The notes under the pieces: generated by a model
The model's database searches: none
Seen by the model: the letters and a program-made list of their open reading frames with translations, nothing else
Told to the model about the DNA's origin: nothing
Program-made: the position numbers and the translations under genes
Assembly: GCA_031291305.1 (NCBI GenBank)
Contig: JARLJH010000023.1
Location: 1 to 64,000, forward strand
Direction of reading: 5' to 3'
DNA from: Rhodoferax sp.
GTDB lineage: Bacteria > Pseudomonadota > Gammaproteobacteria > Burkholderiales > Burkholderiaceae_C
DNA length: 64,000 nt
Shown here: positions 50,645 through 58,458 of the stretch, piece after piece
How positions within the stretch are numbered: the stretch's first letter is position 1
How the letters are laid out: every line of letters begins with the position of its first letter

Positions 50645-51640
50645 TCACACGTGCGATACCGCAGCATGAAAACCCAGCACTTTGTTTCGTCCAGCCTGCT
50701 TGGCCTGGTAAAGCGCTTTATCAGCATTGTTCATCAATTGCTCAAACGACAAAGCGCCGCCTTTCTGGGTGGCGATGCCAATGCTGACCGTGACGCTCAC
50801 GCTGGTGCCCGCATTGTTTGTGTGTACCTGCTGTGCAGCTACTGCCTCGCGCAGGGATTCGGCCATGCTGAGGGCACTGGGGTAGTCGGTTTCTGGCAGC
50901 AGGACGACAAACTCCTCTCCACCTACTCGGGCCACCGTGTCCAGCCCGGCACGAACGCGGGTGCTACAGGTATCGGCCACAGCGCAAATGACGCGGTCGC
51001 CGACCTGGTGTCCCCAGGCATCGTTGATGGTTTTGAACAAGTCAATGTCCATCATCAACAATGACAGGGAGTGTTGAAAACGTTCTGTTCGCTTGCACTC
51101 ATTGCCCCCCACGTCCATTAGCCTGCGCCGATTGGCCAGTCCGGTGAGTGGGTCGCAGGAAGCTAGCAACTCCAGCGCGGTGTTGTAGCTCTGGAGCAAG
51201 GCGTTTTGCTCAGCCAGTTGCCGGTTGATCTGCGCAATCTCCTCTTCCCTGCGCTTTCTGTCGTCGATGTTGAATGTCACGCCGACAAAACGTTTGCCCG
51301 GAGTGGAGCTGTCGGCGTCCATGACTTTGCCGTAGTTGGCATACCAGACCCAGGTGCCATTTTTGGCACGCAGCCTGAACTCACACCGGTATTGGGGGGT
51401 TCGGCCAGACAAATGGTCGTCCACCGCAGCTCTGACCGTCGCGACATCGTCAGGGTGAAACAGTCGGTAGATCTCGTCCACGTAAGCGGCCATTTCGCGC
51501 GCGCTGTAGCCCAACTCGGTCAGGGTCTTCATGGCCTTGAGGGTGACCTCCCCAGTGAGAAGATTGTTCTCCCACAGATCCAGCCCAGCCGCTTCCAGCG
51601 CCAGTGCCAGCCGATTTCTGTTGAGTTCAGCTTCGCCCAT
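50645..51640 (-). CDS. PAS-GGDEF diguanylate cyclase
   Basis: A 331-residue cytoplasmic protein. PAS fold with PAC tail (about residues 10-130, FRLRAKNGTWVWYANYGKV), short coiled coil (~130-160) and GGDEF domain (~162-325). Active site GGEEF at 240-244 and DPLTGLANRR are intact, so it should make c-di-GMP. The inhibitory RxxD site is not kept: the Arg position is Ala231, with Asp234 retained. It begins 8 bp after the DUF917 gene, implying cotranscription. Confidence 0.9.
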   Translation of the reverse strand: MGEAELNRNRLALALEAAGLDLWENNLLTGEVTLKAMKTLTELGYSAREMAAYVDEIYRLFHPDDVATVRAAVDDHLSGRTPQYRCEFRLRAKNGTWVWYANYGKVMDADSSTPGKRFVGVTFNIDDRKRREEEIAQINRQLAEQNALLQSYNTALELLASCDPLTGLANRRRLMDVGGNECKRTERFQHSLSLLMMDIDLFKTINDAWGHQVGDRVICAVADTCSTRVRAGLDTVARVGGEEFVVLLPETDYPSALSMAESLREAVAAQQVHTNNAGTSVSVTVSIGIATQKGGALSFEQLMNNADKALYQAKQAGRNKVLGFHAAVSHV

Positions 51641-51648
51641 AGTGTGAA

Positions 51649-52830
51649 TCAGGCCAAAGGCATGGCGCCGGCGTAGCCGATGTTGCGCAACAGGCCGGCG
51701 AATGATGCCAACACGCCCGTCGCTTGGTACAACTGCGTTGCAGCCCTAACGCCGATGATGCTGACCGTACAGCCCGTGCTCTTGCCGGTTGTTGCATTGA
51801 AATAAGCTGCCAGATCGTCGCTGGCATTGGAGAAACCCCGCCCCGTGCTCTCGGAGTAGTAGCAAATCGAATCAGGCGCGATGACATCGGGCACCGCACT
51901 TGATGTCGAATACATGATGAGGTTTTCGTTCAGGTTGTAAAGATAGTGCGTTTGCGTGCTGTCGCTCTGAAGGGGTGCATTGTCCAAACGAATGATGCCA
52001 GAGTCCAACGACGCGCTGGATGTGGACTGCGTGACAGCAGTGATGTAAAAATTGGTGACGATGGTCTGAGCCGCACGCCCGGTGATTTCTGCAATGGCAA
52101 AGGCGACTTCAGCGGTGCTCAAAGGCGTAGTCGCATTCAACAGTAGTTGCCCAAGACCCCGGGCCTGCGCCAGGGTGCCAGCGATGTAGTTGCCGCTCAA
52201 GGCATAGCCGTTGCTGGCATTGGATGGCCATAGCGCAATGCCGCTGTAGCCACCAAAACCGGCCACCACACCGCCTGCCAGGGTTTCCACTTTGGCTGCC
52301 GTGTTGGCTTTCAGCACGGCTGATTCGACCTCACTGGCGGCATCGGTGTCGCTGGCCAGTGCGCAGGGGCAGGGGGCTAAGGACTTACTGCCACCAAAGG
52401 TGGTCTGAGGCAATTCGGGCACGGCACGCCCGGCACCATCACCATTCACCACCCAGAGCCGTCCACCGGACAGGGCGGCTGCGATCAATGGAACGAGCGA
52501 GTTGATCGGGCCAATCTCGACGGGGATGACGCATCCCAGTGGCGAGCCGGTGCTGGCTTCAAACACTGCAACGGTATTGCGGATGGCATTGGCAACATTG
52601 GCCAGAGTCAGGTTGTCGGCGGCATCGGGCGAACCCATGATGGCCAGCACACAGCCGTTGGTTGCGCCGTCGTAGTCTTGCACTGTCACCGTGCCCTGCC
52701 AGCCACTTTCGTTCAACTGCTGGAGTATTGCCAGGGCATCCTGGTAGCTGCCCCCGCCGCCACTGGCCAATACCGCAGCGCCTGCGGCTATGGCTTCAAA
52801 ATCTGTCATCCCATATTCCAACTCGATCAT
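51649..52830 (-). CDS. DUF917-family protein
   Basis: A 393-residue protein with the DUF917 opening TDFEAIAAGAAVLASGGGGS and VLAIMGSPDAADNLTLAN. Relatives include hydantoinase-associated proteins and S-methylthiohydantoin desulfurase; the substrate here is unknown. GGGGAAG precedes ATG 52830, which decides the start. Several Cys (CVIPVEIGP; APCPCALASD) could bind metal. Immediately upstream of the diguanylate cyclase. Confidence 0.7.
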   Translation of the reverse strand: MIELEYGMTDFEAIAAGAAVLASGGGGSYQDALAILQQLNESGWQGTVTVQDYDGATNGCVLAIMGSPDAADNLTLANVANAIRNTVAVFEASTGSPLGCVIPVEIGPINSLVPLIAAALSGGRLWVVNGDGAGRAVPELPQTTFGGSKSLAPCPCALASDTDAASEVESAVLKANTAAKVETLAGGVVAGFGGYSGIALWPSNASNGYALSGNYIAGTLAQARGLGQLLLNATTPLSTAEVAFAIAEITGRAAQTIVTNFYITAVTQSTSSASLDSGIIRLDNAPLQSDSTQTHYLYNLNENLIMYSTSSAVPDVIAPDSICYYSESTGRGFSNASDDLAAYFNATTGKSTGCTVSIIGVRAATQLYQATGVLASFAGLLRNIGYAGAMPLA

Positions 52831-53293
52831 TGGCTTCCCCCGGGTGATTGTGTAAAAACGATGTGGCGCACACAACGTGGCGTCAAACTGTAACAGGTAG
52901 TGGATAGCGAATTATCAAGCCGCCTGCGTAGCTTACCAGTGCGCGACGATGGTGGTGACATCGGCACCCCGTTCTACTCCGGGCAGTCCGCCAGTCTGGA
53001 TTTCAGGGCCTCAGCCAGCAGACGCACCTTGGTCACGACCAAACGCCAGCACAAGCAGCTGGGCATTCCCACCGCCTTGTTGGCTCAAGTTGATACGCTT
53101 TTTGCCCTTGTAGCTTGATTTCTTTCAGCACTAGTCAGCCAGGTCAGGCTTGCATTTGAGTGCGCAACGTAGCGGCATTAAACTATCCAATTTATAGCTA
53201 CTTACCCAAATTCCACCTGGGCCATAAGGCTATTTCTCTCCGATCATGCGCAACCTGAGTATGCGGAGAAAATCCGCGATAAGAAACTCCGCC
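52831..53293. other. 463-bp gap, one element copy, no clear gene
   Basis: Contains a palindromic element copy (53181-53235). A GTG-initiated frame at 52900-53118 could encode 72 residues ending TLVTTKRQHKQLGIPTALLA, but I recognise nothing in it and the ribosome site is poor. Otherwise nothing seen. Confidence 0.4.
53181..53235 (+). repeat. Dispersed palindromic element, copy near 53.2 kb
   Basis: AACTATCCAATTTATAGCTA, CTTACCCAAATTCCACCTGGG, CCATAAGGCTATTT. It shows the family's TATAGCT(A)CTT left flank, CCCA/TGGG stem and AAGGCTATTT right flank. It lies 60 bp before the HTH/coiled-coil gene. Confidence 0.65.
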
Positions 53294-53725
53294 ATGACCA
53301 CCAAACCCCTCACCACCCCAGACAAAGGCAACGCCCGAACCGAAGCCGCCCTAAAGCGTTTGCGCACGGCCATGTCCGACATGGAGACTGACATCGCGGC
53401 CAACAAAGGCATCTACCCGTACAACTATGGCAGGGTCACGCAGTCCGAACTGTGCCGCCGTGCGGACGTCAAGAAGGCCACGCTGCAAAACCCGCTGCAT
53501 AAGGACAGCACGCGGGTCGAGATCATGGCCTGGTTGGATGCGCTGAACGCTAACCTGACGCAAACCCGTGACAGCACCCGAGAGCGGGTCACGGCGGTAG
53601 CCGATGACTTGGCTGCAGAAGTTGAACGTCTAACCCACGCCAACCAGACGTTGCTGCGGCAGTTGAAAGCCGCCGAGTTGCTGGTGGCGCAGTTGCAGCA
53701 GGAAAAAGCGCAGCTACGGACTTGA
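53294..53725 (+). CDS. Unrecognised HTH plus coiled-coil protein
   Basis: A 143-residue protein I cannot name. Residues ~45-75 look like a helix-turn-helix (GRVTQSELCRRADVKKATLQ). Residues ~95-143 are a strong coiled coil (ADDLAAEVERLTHANQTLLR). The layout recalls small plasmid- or transposon-linked DNA-binding proteins. It starts at ATG 53294 (MTTKPLTTPD); the frame also opens at 53246. No partner gene is adjacent, and the preceding palindromic element suggests a cassette-like setting. Confidence 0.65.
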   Translation: MTTKPLTTPDKGNARTEAALKRLRTAMSDMETDIAANKGIYPYNYGRVTQSELCRRADVKKATLQNPLHKDSTRVEIMAWLDALNANLTQTRDSTRERVTAVADDLAAEVERLTHANQTLLRQLKAAELLVAQLQQEKAQLRT

Positions 53726-53852
53726 GCTGCGGCACTGCCTGCGCAAACACCTTCATACGCAGAAGCGCCGCGTTTATCATTCACCGGCATGGTTACCTGA
53801 ACAGTGAAATGATTTTGAACGGAATAACAGAACCAAGGGCGGACTCAATTTA

Positions 53853-54230
53853 ATGGCTTACGAAAGCGCCATCACCACCTTGTCACGGGATGACAAAGTA
53901 CGCTTTACAGCAGAGCGTTTGTCCATACTTTCTCCCGCCGACAGAAAGCGGTTGGAGGGTCGGATTGGGGTTGTCCAGGGACGCTGGAATTACACCAGAA
54001 AGCTGACGGTCTACTTCCCCGAAGATGGCCGCAGAGCAGAGCTGCGTATCCTGAGCGTAGAGCCAAGTCAACTTGAGCGAGTCGTTGAGGAAATCGTCAT
54101 GCCCGATGTGCCGCCCCCCAGTGCTGAGTCTGCCAGTACAGACGGGGCAAGCACAGTGGTCGCCAACACCGAAGCACCCCATGGCGACGAAAGGCTTTCC
54201 CAAGAGGACATGGACAATCTGTTTGGATAA
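53853..54230 (+). CDS. Unrecognised protein with C-terminal LSQEDMDNLF
   Basis: A 125-residue protein. The N-terminal half (about residues 10-75) looks like a small beta-barrel with SH3/KOW-like spacing (GRIGVVQGRWNYTRKLTVYF). It is followed by a disordered Ser/Thr/Ala/Pro stretch and ends LSQEDMDNLFG. That tail resembles the CheY-binding peptide at the N-terminus of FliM/FliN (LSQxEIDxLL). ATG 53853 is the only sensible start. No chemotaxis or flagellar genes are nearby, though a chemoreceptor lies 25 kb away. Function unknown. Confidence 0.7.
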   Translation: MAYESAITTLSRDDKVRFTAERLSILSPADRKRLEGRIGVVQGRWNYTRKLTVYFPEDGRRAELRILSVEPSQLERVVEEIVMPDVPPPSAESASTDGASTVVANTEAPHGDERLSQEDMDNLFG

Positions 54231-54254
54231 CCTACGCGCCGCAGCAGGTTCGAT

Positions 54255-54887
54255 CTACAAACCCATCGCAGGCCGCTGCTGCATCGCGGCGCGCCAGCGC
54301 AGCAGATGCGGGTGGCGTTCATCGGGCTTCACCTTGACGATGCGGGCAAAGTCCACCGCCACCACGGCAGTGATGTCAGCGATGCTGAACCGCTGCGCGG
54401 CGATGAAGTCGCACCCTGCCAGTCGCGCGTTAAGATCAGCAAAAAACTGCCACACCCGCGCCAGCCCGCGCTCGGCCAGTTGCGGGATTTGGGCGTAGTT
54501 CACCGGCCCCGGTAGGGCGCGATTGGCCATGGCGGGTGAGCTGTTGCGCAGCACCTCGGCAACCGCCATCAGCCCCTCAAACTCGGCACGCCAATGCCAG
54601 GTCGCAATTTCGGCCTTATCCAGTGGGGTGACGCCCAACAGCGGTGGCTGCGGGTAACGCGCTTCCAAGTAGGCGGCAATGGCAGCGTTGTCGGTCAGCA
54701 CCACGCCTTCTTCGGTGCGCAGCGCGGGCACGGTGCATTGGGGGTTGATTTGGCGATAAGCCTCGCCCAGCTGTTCACCGGCCCGCAAGTCGATCAGAAC
54801 CGTGTCATGAGCAATGTCCTTTTCAGCCAACAGGATGCGCGCCCGACGCGGACTGGGGGCGGTGGCGCAGTCGTACAGCGTGATCAT
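54255..54887 (-). CDS. Glutathione S-transferase
   Basis: A 210-residue soluble GST. Thioredoxin-like N-domain (MITLYDCATAPSPRRARILL; PQCTVPALRTEEGVVLTDNAAI with the cis-Pro and Ser/Asp glutathione site) and helical C-domain. The substrate is not predictable. It starts within the last 4 bp of the upstream YghU-like gene, so the pair is coupled. Confidence 0.88.
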   Translation of the reverse strand: MITLYDCATAPSPRRARILLAEKDIAHDTVLIDLRAGEQLGEAYRQINPQCTVPALRTEEGVVLTDNAAIAAYLEARYPQPPLLGVTPLDKAEIATWHWRAEFEGLMAVAEVLRNSSPAMANRALPGPVNYAQIPQLAERGLARVWQFFADLNARLAGCDFIAAQRFSIADITAVVAVDFARIVKVKPDERHPHLLRWRAAMQQRPAMGL

Positions 54888-55753
54888 TTGGAGAGCTTGT
54901 CTTGCGTTTGGGTATCGAAGTCGCTGGCATCGTGGCGTTCGTGCAACTGGGCTTCCAACGGCCCCGTCACGCGGTTGACCATGCGACCCCGTTTCACGGC
55001 GGGGCGCTCGGCAATCTCATCGGCCCAGCGGATCACGTGGGTGTACTCCTGCACCTGCAAAAACTCACCGGCCTCGTAGATCAGCCCTTTGACCAGGGCT
55101 CCATACCAAGGCCAGATGGCCATGTCGGCAATCGTGTACGCATCACCGCCCACATAGGGGCTCTCGGCCAGCCGCCGGTTGAGCACATCCAGCTGGCGTT
55201 TGACCTCCATCGCAAAGCGGTCGATGGCATATTCAATTTTGGTGGGCGCATAAGCATAGAAATGGCCAAAGCCCCCGCCCAGATAGGGCCCACTGCCCAT
55301 TTGCCAGAACAGCCACGACAGGCATTCGGCGCGCTGAGCCAGGTCAGTGGGCACAAAAGCGCCAAACTTCTCGGCCAGGTAAAGCAGGATTGAGCCGGAC
55401 TCAAACACCCGAATCGGTTCGGGCGCGCTGCAGTCCAGCAGCGCAGGGATTTTGGAGTTGGGGTTGACCCTCACAAAGCCACTGCCAAACTGGTCGCCCT
55501 CGTTGATACGTATCAGCCAGGCATCGTATTCGGCCCCGCTGTGGCCCAGCGCCAGCAGCTCTTCCAGCATGACCGTGACTTTGACCCCGTTGGGCGTGGC
55601 CAGCGAATACAGCTGCAGCGGGTGTTTACCGCGTGGCAGCTCCTTGTCATGCGTGGGGCCTGCGACGGGCCGGTTGATGTTGGCAAAGCGCCCGCCATTG
55701 GCCTTGTTCCAGGTCCAGACTTTGGGCGGGGTGTAGGGGGCTGAATCAGACAT
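54884..55753 (-). CDS. yghU: YghU-type GSH-dependent disulfide oxidoreductase
   Basis: A 289-residue nu-class GST-like protein: WTWNKANGGRFANINRPVAG at the N-terminus, HPLQLYSLATPNGVKVTVML, and FGSGFVRVNPNSKIPALLD. E. coli YghU binds two glutathiones and reduces disulfides and hydroperoxides. Overlaps the following GST gene by 4 bp. Confidence 0.9.
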   Translation of the reverse strand: MSDSAPYTPPKVWTWNKANGGRFANINRPVAGPTHDKELPRGKHPLQLYSLATPNGVKVTVMLEELLALGHSGAEYDAWLIRINEGDQFGSGFVRVNPNSKIPALLDCSAPEPIRVFESGSILLYLAEKFGAFVPTDLAQRAECLSWLFWQMGSGPYLGGGFGHFYAYAPTKIEYAIDRFAMEVKRQLDVLNRRLAESPYVGGDAYTIADMAIWPWYGALVKGLIYEAGEFLQVQEYTHVIRWADEIAERPAVKRGRMVNRVTGPLEAQLHERHDASDFDTQTQDKLSK

Positions 55754-55960
55754 GGGTGACCTCTGCGTTGGGTGGATTTGAACGCGGCATGATAGGACAG
55801 ACCGAAACGCGGTGCTGGCCCGAGGTTGACCAGCGAAAGCGCGTGTGACATTGGCTACAGCTGCAGCTGGTTCAAGGCAGGTTGTTGGCGCTACTTGACC
55901 AGGGTCTGTAGGCGGGGCACCTCATGGGGGAGCCAGGCCGTGAGTGGGCGTCTTCGGCGC

Positions 55961-56704
55961 TTACCGGGTTTCATCCTGAAAGCCGCCCGCGCGCAGCGTC
56001 AGCACCAGGGTATCGCGCCAGCCGTCGGTTGCCAGCGGCTGGATCGGTGTGGATTCGTGGATCACCCGTTCGTCGTCAAGCAGCATCACCGACCAGGGCT
56101 GGCTCAACGTGAAGCGCTGGCCGTTGGGGCCAGTCGCGTCAAACACCCGTGTCTCACCGCCCTTGATACCTTCGCGGTCGACCAGAAACACCGCCACCAT
56201 GTCCACGCCGTCGCGGTGCGCGCCTTCGGGTGTCGGGCGCCCGATACCGTCGGTGGTGTCAATGCGAAATTGATGCGCTTCGACAAACCAGGGCTGCTGG
56301 CCCCTCAGGCCCGAGCACACCGTAGCCACCCACAGCAGCAGTTGCGTCCACACCGGTTGGCCCAACACGTCTGCGGTCATGGGTTCAAACAGCCGCTGCA
56401 TGCCACCGTGCAAGGCGTTGTATTCCAGCGGCTGCCAGTGCGCCCGGTGCGGCTCCTGAGTGAGCTTCCCGTCTTGCACGACGAAGCTGGCGTGGCGACG
56501 ACGGCGATAACGCCCGCCGTCACGCAGGTAGGCGTCGGGCGGCAAATCGGTCCACTGAGCACGCAAACTGTCCAGGGCACTCAAACTGCAGCCGCTTAAA
56601 GCGCACATACTGACGGCATCCAGCAATGCAAAGCCTTGCTGTTGCAGCACCGCCCCCAAGGTTTCGGGTTGGGCCAAGGTGGGAGGAGCAAAAGACGGGG
56701 TCAT
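55961..56704 (-). CDS. 2OG-Fe(II) dioxygenase family protein
   Basis: A 247-residue protein of the family that includes L-isoleucine 4-hydroxylase-type enzymes. Iron ligands are suggested by EGAHRDGVDMV (His, Asp) and a distal His in VIHESTPI, with a following Arg (GWRDTLVLTLR) for 2-oxoglutarate. It probably hydroxylates a free amino acid or similar small molecule; substrate unknown. Start ATG 56704 is chosen; the upstream in-frame extension overlaps the radical SAM gene. Confidence 0.8.
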   Translation of the reverse strand: MTPSFAPPTLAQPETLGAVLQQQGFALLDAVSMCALSGCSLSALDSLRAQWTDLPPDAYLRDGGRYRRRRHASFVVQDGKLTQEPHRAHWQPLEYNALHGGMQRLFEPMTADVLGQPVWTQLLLWVATVCSGLRGQQPWFVEAHQFRIDTTDGIGRPTPEGAHRDGVDMVAVFLVDREGIKGGETRVFDATGPNGQRFTLSQPWSVMLLDDERVIHESTPIQPLATDGWRDTLVLTLRAGGFQDETR

Positions 56705-56789
56705 GACAGTGATACAGGAATGAAGGAGGGGCGGATGATGGCACAGAAGCGCGTGCCAAAAACCATTGTGAGTTGTTGCTTGAGCTTGG

Positions 56790-57689
56790 CTACAGCCCAC
56801 GCTGCCAGCTGGGCCGCAGCTTGGCCATTTCGGGGTGTTGCATGGCCTGGGTGATCTGCGCCAGCAAGCGTTCTTTTTCAGCACCCAGCACACCTTTGAG
56901 AACCAGCCAGTTGGAGGCATGGTCGCTGCGAAACACGGTGCGCTTGAGTTCCAGCGCCTGTAAAAACTGCGCCATCTCGGCAAACAGCGCAGGTAACTCC
57001 AGCGGCTCCCATTCTGGAAAGCCCTGGCGAAAACGGGCTTCGCCCTGCGGGAAACTCACCACCAGCGTGGCCAAAAACTCGGGCTGCGTCAGGTTGATCA
57101 GTCGGGCCGAATTTGCTGCGTGTTGACGCGACAACACGCCACCCCCCAAGCCGTTGAGCAACATCACCGAGCGGGTGATGCCCGCCGCGGCTAACTTGTC
57201 CAACGCCTCACGTGTGGACTCCAGCGTTTCGCCCTTGCTGACGCGCGCGAGCACCTCGTCGTCTCCTGACTCTGCGCCAACGTAGGCCAGCGTCAAACCA
57301 GCCTCACGCAGCTCCTGCAATTCGGACACGGTCTTGTGGCGCAGGTTGCGCGGCAAGCAGTAGCTGGAAATCCGCCGCACCCGAGGCAAGTGAGTTTGGA
57401 TGGCTTGGAGTATCGTCATCAGCCGCCGGGTGGATAGCGCCAGGGCATCGCCATCCCCAAGAAACACGCGCTGCACATGGTCGGCCAACTGCGCACCGCA
57501 ACCACGCAGCGCGGCCAAGGTTTCATCTTCGTCGCGCACGGCAAACTTCTTTTGTGGCTCGGTGTACATCTCGCAATAGGTGCACTTGTTCCAGGAGCAG
57601 CCATTGGTGACCGGCAAAATCAGCGACTCGGCCTCGCTGGGCGGGCGAAATACCGGGTTGATGTAACGGATTGGGAAGATGGGGTCCAT
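56790..57689 (-). CDS. Radical SAM protein
   Basis: A 299-residue protein with an iron-sulfur motif CX4CX2C (GCSWNKCTYCEMY) near residue 30, a known variant of the CX3CX2C motif. SAM-contact segments VFLGDGDALAL, AYVGAESGDDEVL and SVMLLNGLGG follow. It resembles Elp3/HemN-type TIM barrels but lacks their extra domains. Reaction unknown. 85 bp separate it from the 2OG-Fe gene. Confidence 0.88.
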   Translation of the reverse strand: MDPIFPIRYINPVFRPPSEAESLILPVTNGCSWNKCTYCEMYTEPQKKFAVRDEDETLAALRGCGAQLADHVQRVFLGDGDALALSTRRLMTILQAIQTHLPRVRRISSYCLPRNLRHKTVSELQELREAGLTLAYVGAESGDDEVLARVSKGETLESTREALDKLAAAGITRSVMLLNGLGGGVLSRQHAANSARLINLTQPEFLATLVVSFPQGEARFRQGFPEWEPLELPALFAEMAQFLQALELKRTVFRSDHASNWLVLKGVLGAEKERLLAQITQAMQHPEMAKLRPSWQRGL

Positions 57690-57898
57690 TGGCGGCTTTC
57701 AAAAGAATCCACACATGCGTAAGCGACCGTGCTTGGCGTGCGGGTGTGGATTGTCTCAGTGCTTGCCGCTGGCGCTGGCGATGCCGACAGGCCTGGTCTT
57801 CAAGTGCACCAAGTTGAACAGCTGCTCAGTGGAAGTACGGACCGTTTTTGCGCCAATGCTTGCGTGCCCGCCATCGCCATGGCGGCTTCATGGAGCGC

Positions 57899-58399
57899 TT
57901 ATTGCGCAGGCACCATGCTGCAGACTCTGCCAATGCACTGCACCCGTACGCCCATGGGTTTCGGGGGTGCAGCCTCCATCTCTTGCGTTTGTGCCATTCG
58001 CACCGTGCAGTCGCCGGGAATGGTGCTGCATAAAGCCGCATCGCTGATGCCGACTTTCTTTTGCGTGAGCCGAAAATCCTTCAAAAATTCGGCGGCAATC
58101 TGGTCGGCATTCATATGCCCCACCCGCATGTAGCTTAAAGCGCCGACATAGGCGAAATATTCAACGCCCAGCTTCTTCGGTAATGAGCCGTTCTGCGCAT
58201 TGCGCAAATCACGCAGACACTGGGCATAGGCATTGGAGTCGCGGTACATCTGCTTGTAGCACTGCTCCTTGGCGGTTTCAGCAGCGGCTGCAATCGTCTG
58301 TTGTCGGGTGTCCGGCTTGGCCCATGCGCCAGGTGTCTGGCACAGCAGCATGGCGGTCAACAGTGTGGCAGCGGTGGAATTCGAAATTACGATGGACAT
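57899..58399 (-). CDS. Small secreted Cys-containing protein
   Basis: A 166-residue protein I do not recognise. Signal peptide (MSIVISNSTAATLLTAMLLC...GAWA), then a periplasmic region with Cys pairs: QCYKQMYRDSNAYAQCLRDL, ALCSTIPGDC and QCIGRVC. The spacing suggests three disulfides. ATG 58399 fits the signal peptide. It follows the nucleotidase gene after a terminator, so it is probably expressed on its own. Confidence 0.7.
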   Translation of the reverse strand: MSIVISNSTAATLLTAMLLCQTPGAWAKPDTRQQTIAAAAETAKEQCYKQMYRDSNAYAQCLRDLRNAQNGSLPKKLGVEYFAYVGALSYMRVGHMNADQIAAEFLKDFRLTQKKVGISDAALCSTIPGDCTVRMAQTQEMEAAPPKPMGVRVQCIGRVCSMVPAQ

Positions 58400-58412
58400 G
58401 GTCTTCAGAATG

Positions 58413-58442
58413 GGAAAAGCCCTCCCAGGAGAGGGAGGGCTT
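58413..58442 (-). terminator. Rho-independent terminator of the nucleotidase gene
   Basis: Perfect 10-bp stem AAGCCCTCCC (58417-58426)/GGGAGGGCTT (58433-58442) with a 6-nt loop. On the minus strand it continues TTTTCCCA. It lies 16 bp after the nucleotidase stop and before the secreted-protein start. Confidence 0.8.
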
Positions 58443-58458
58443 GTAACGTCGCTGGTTA

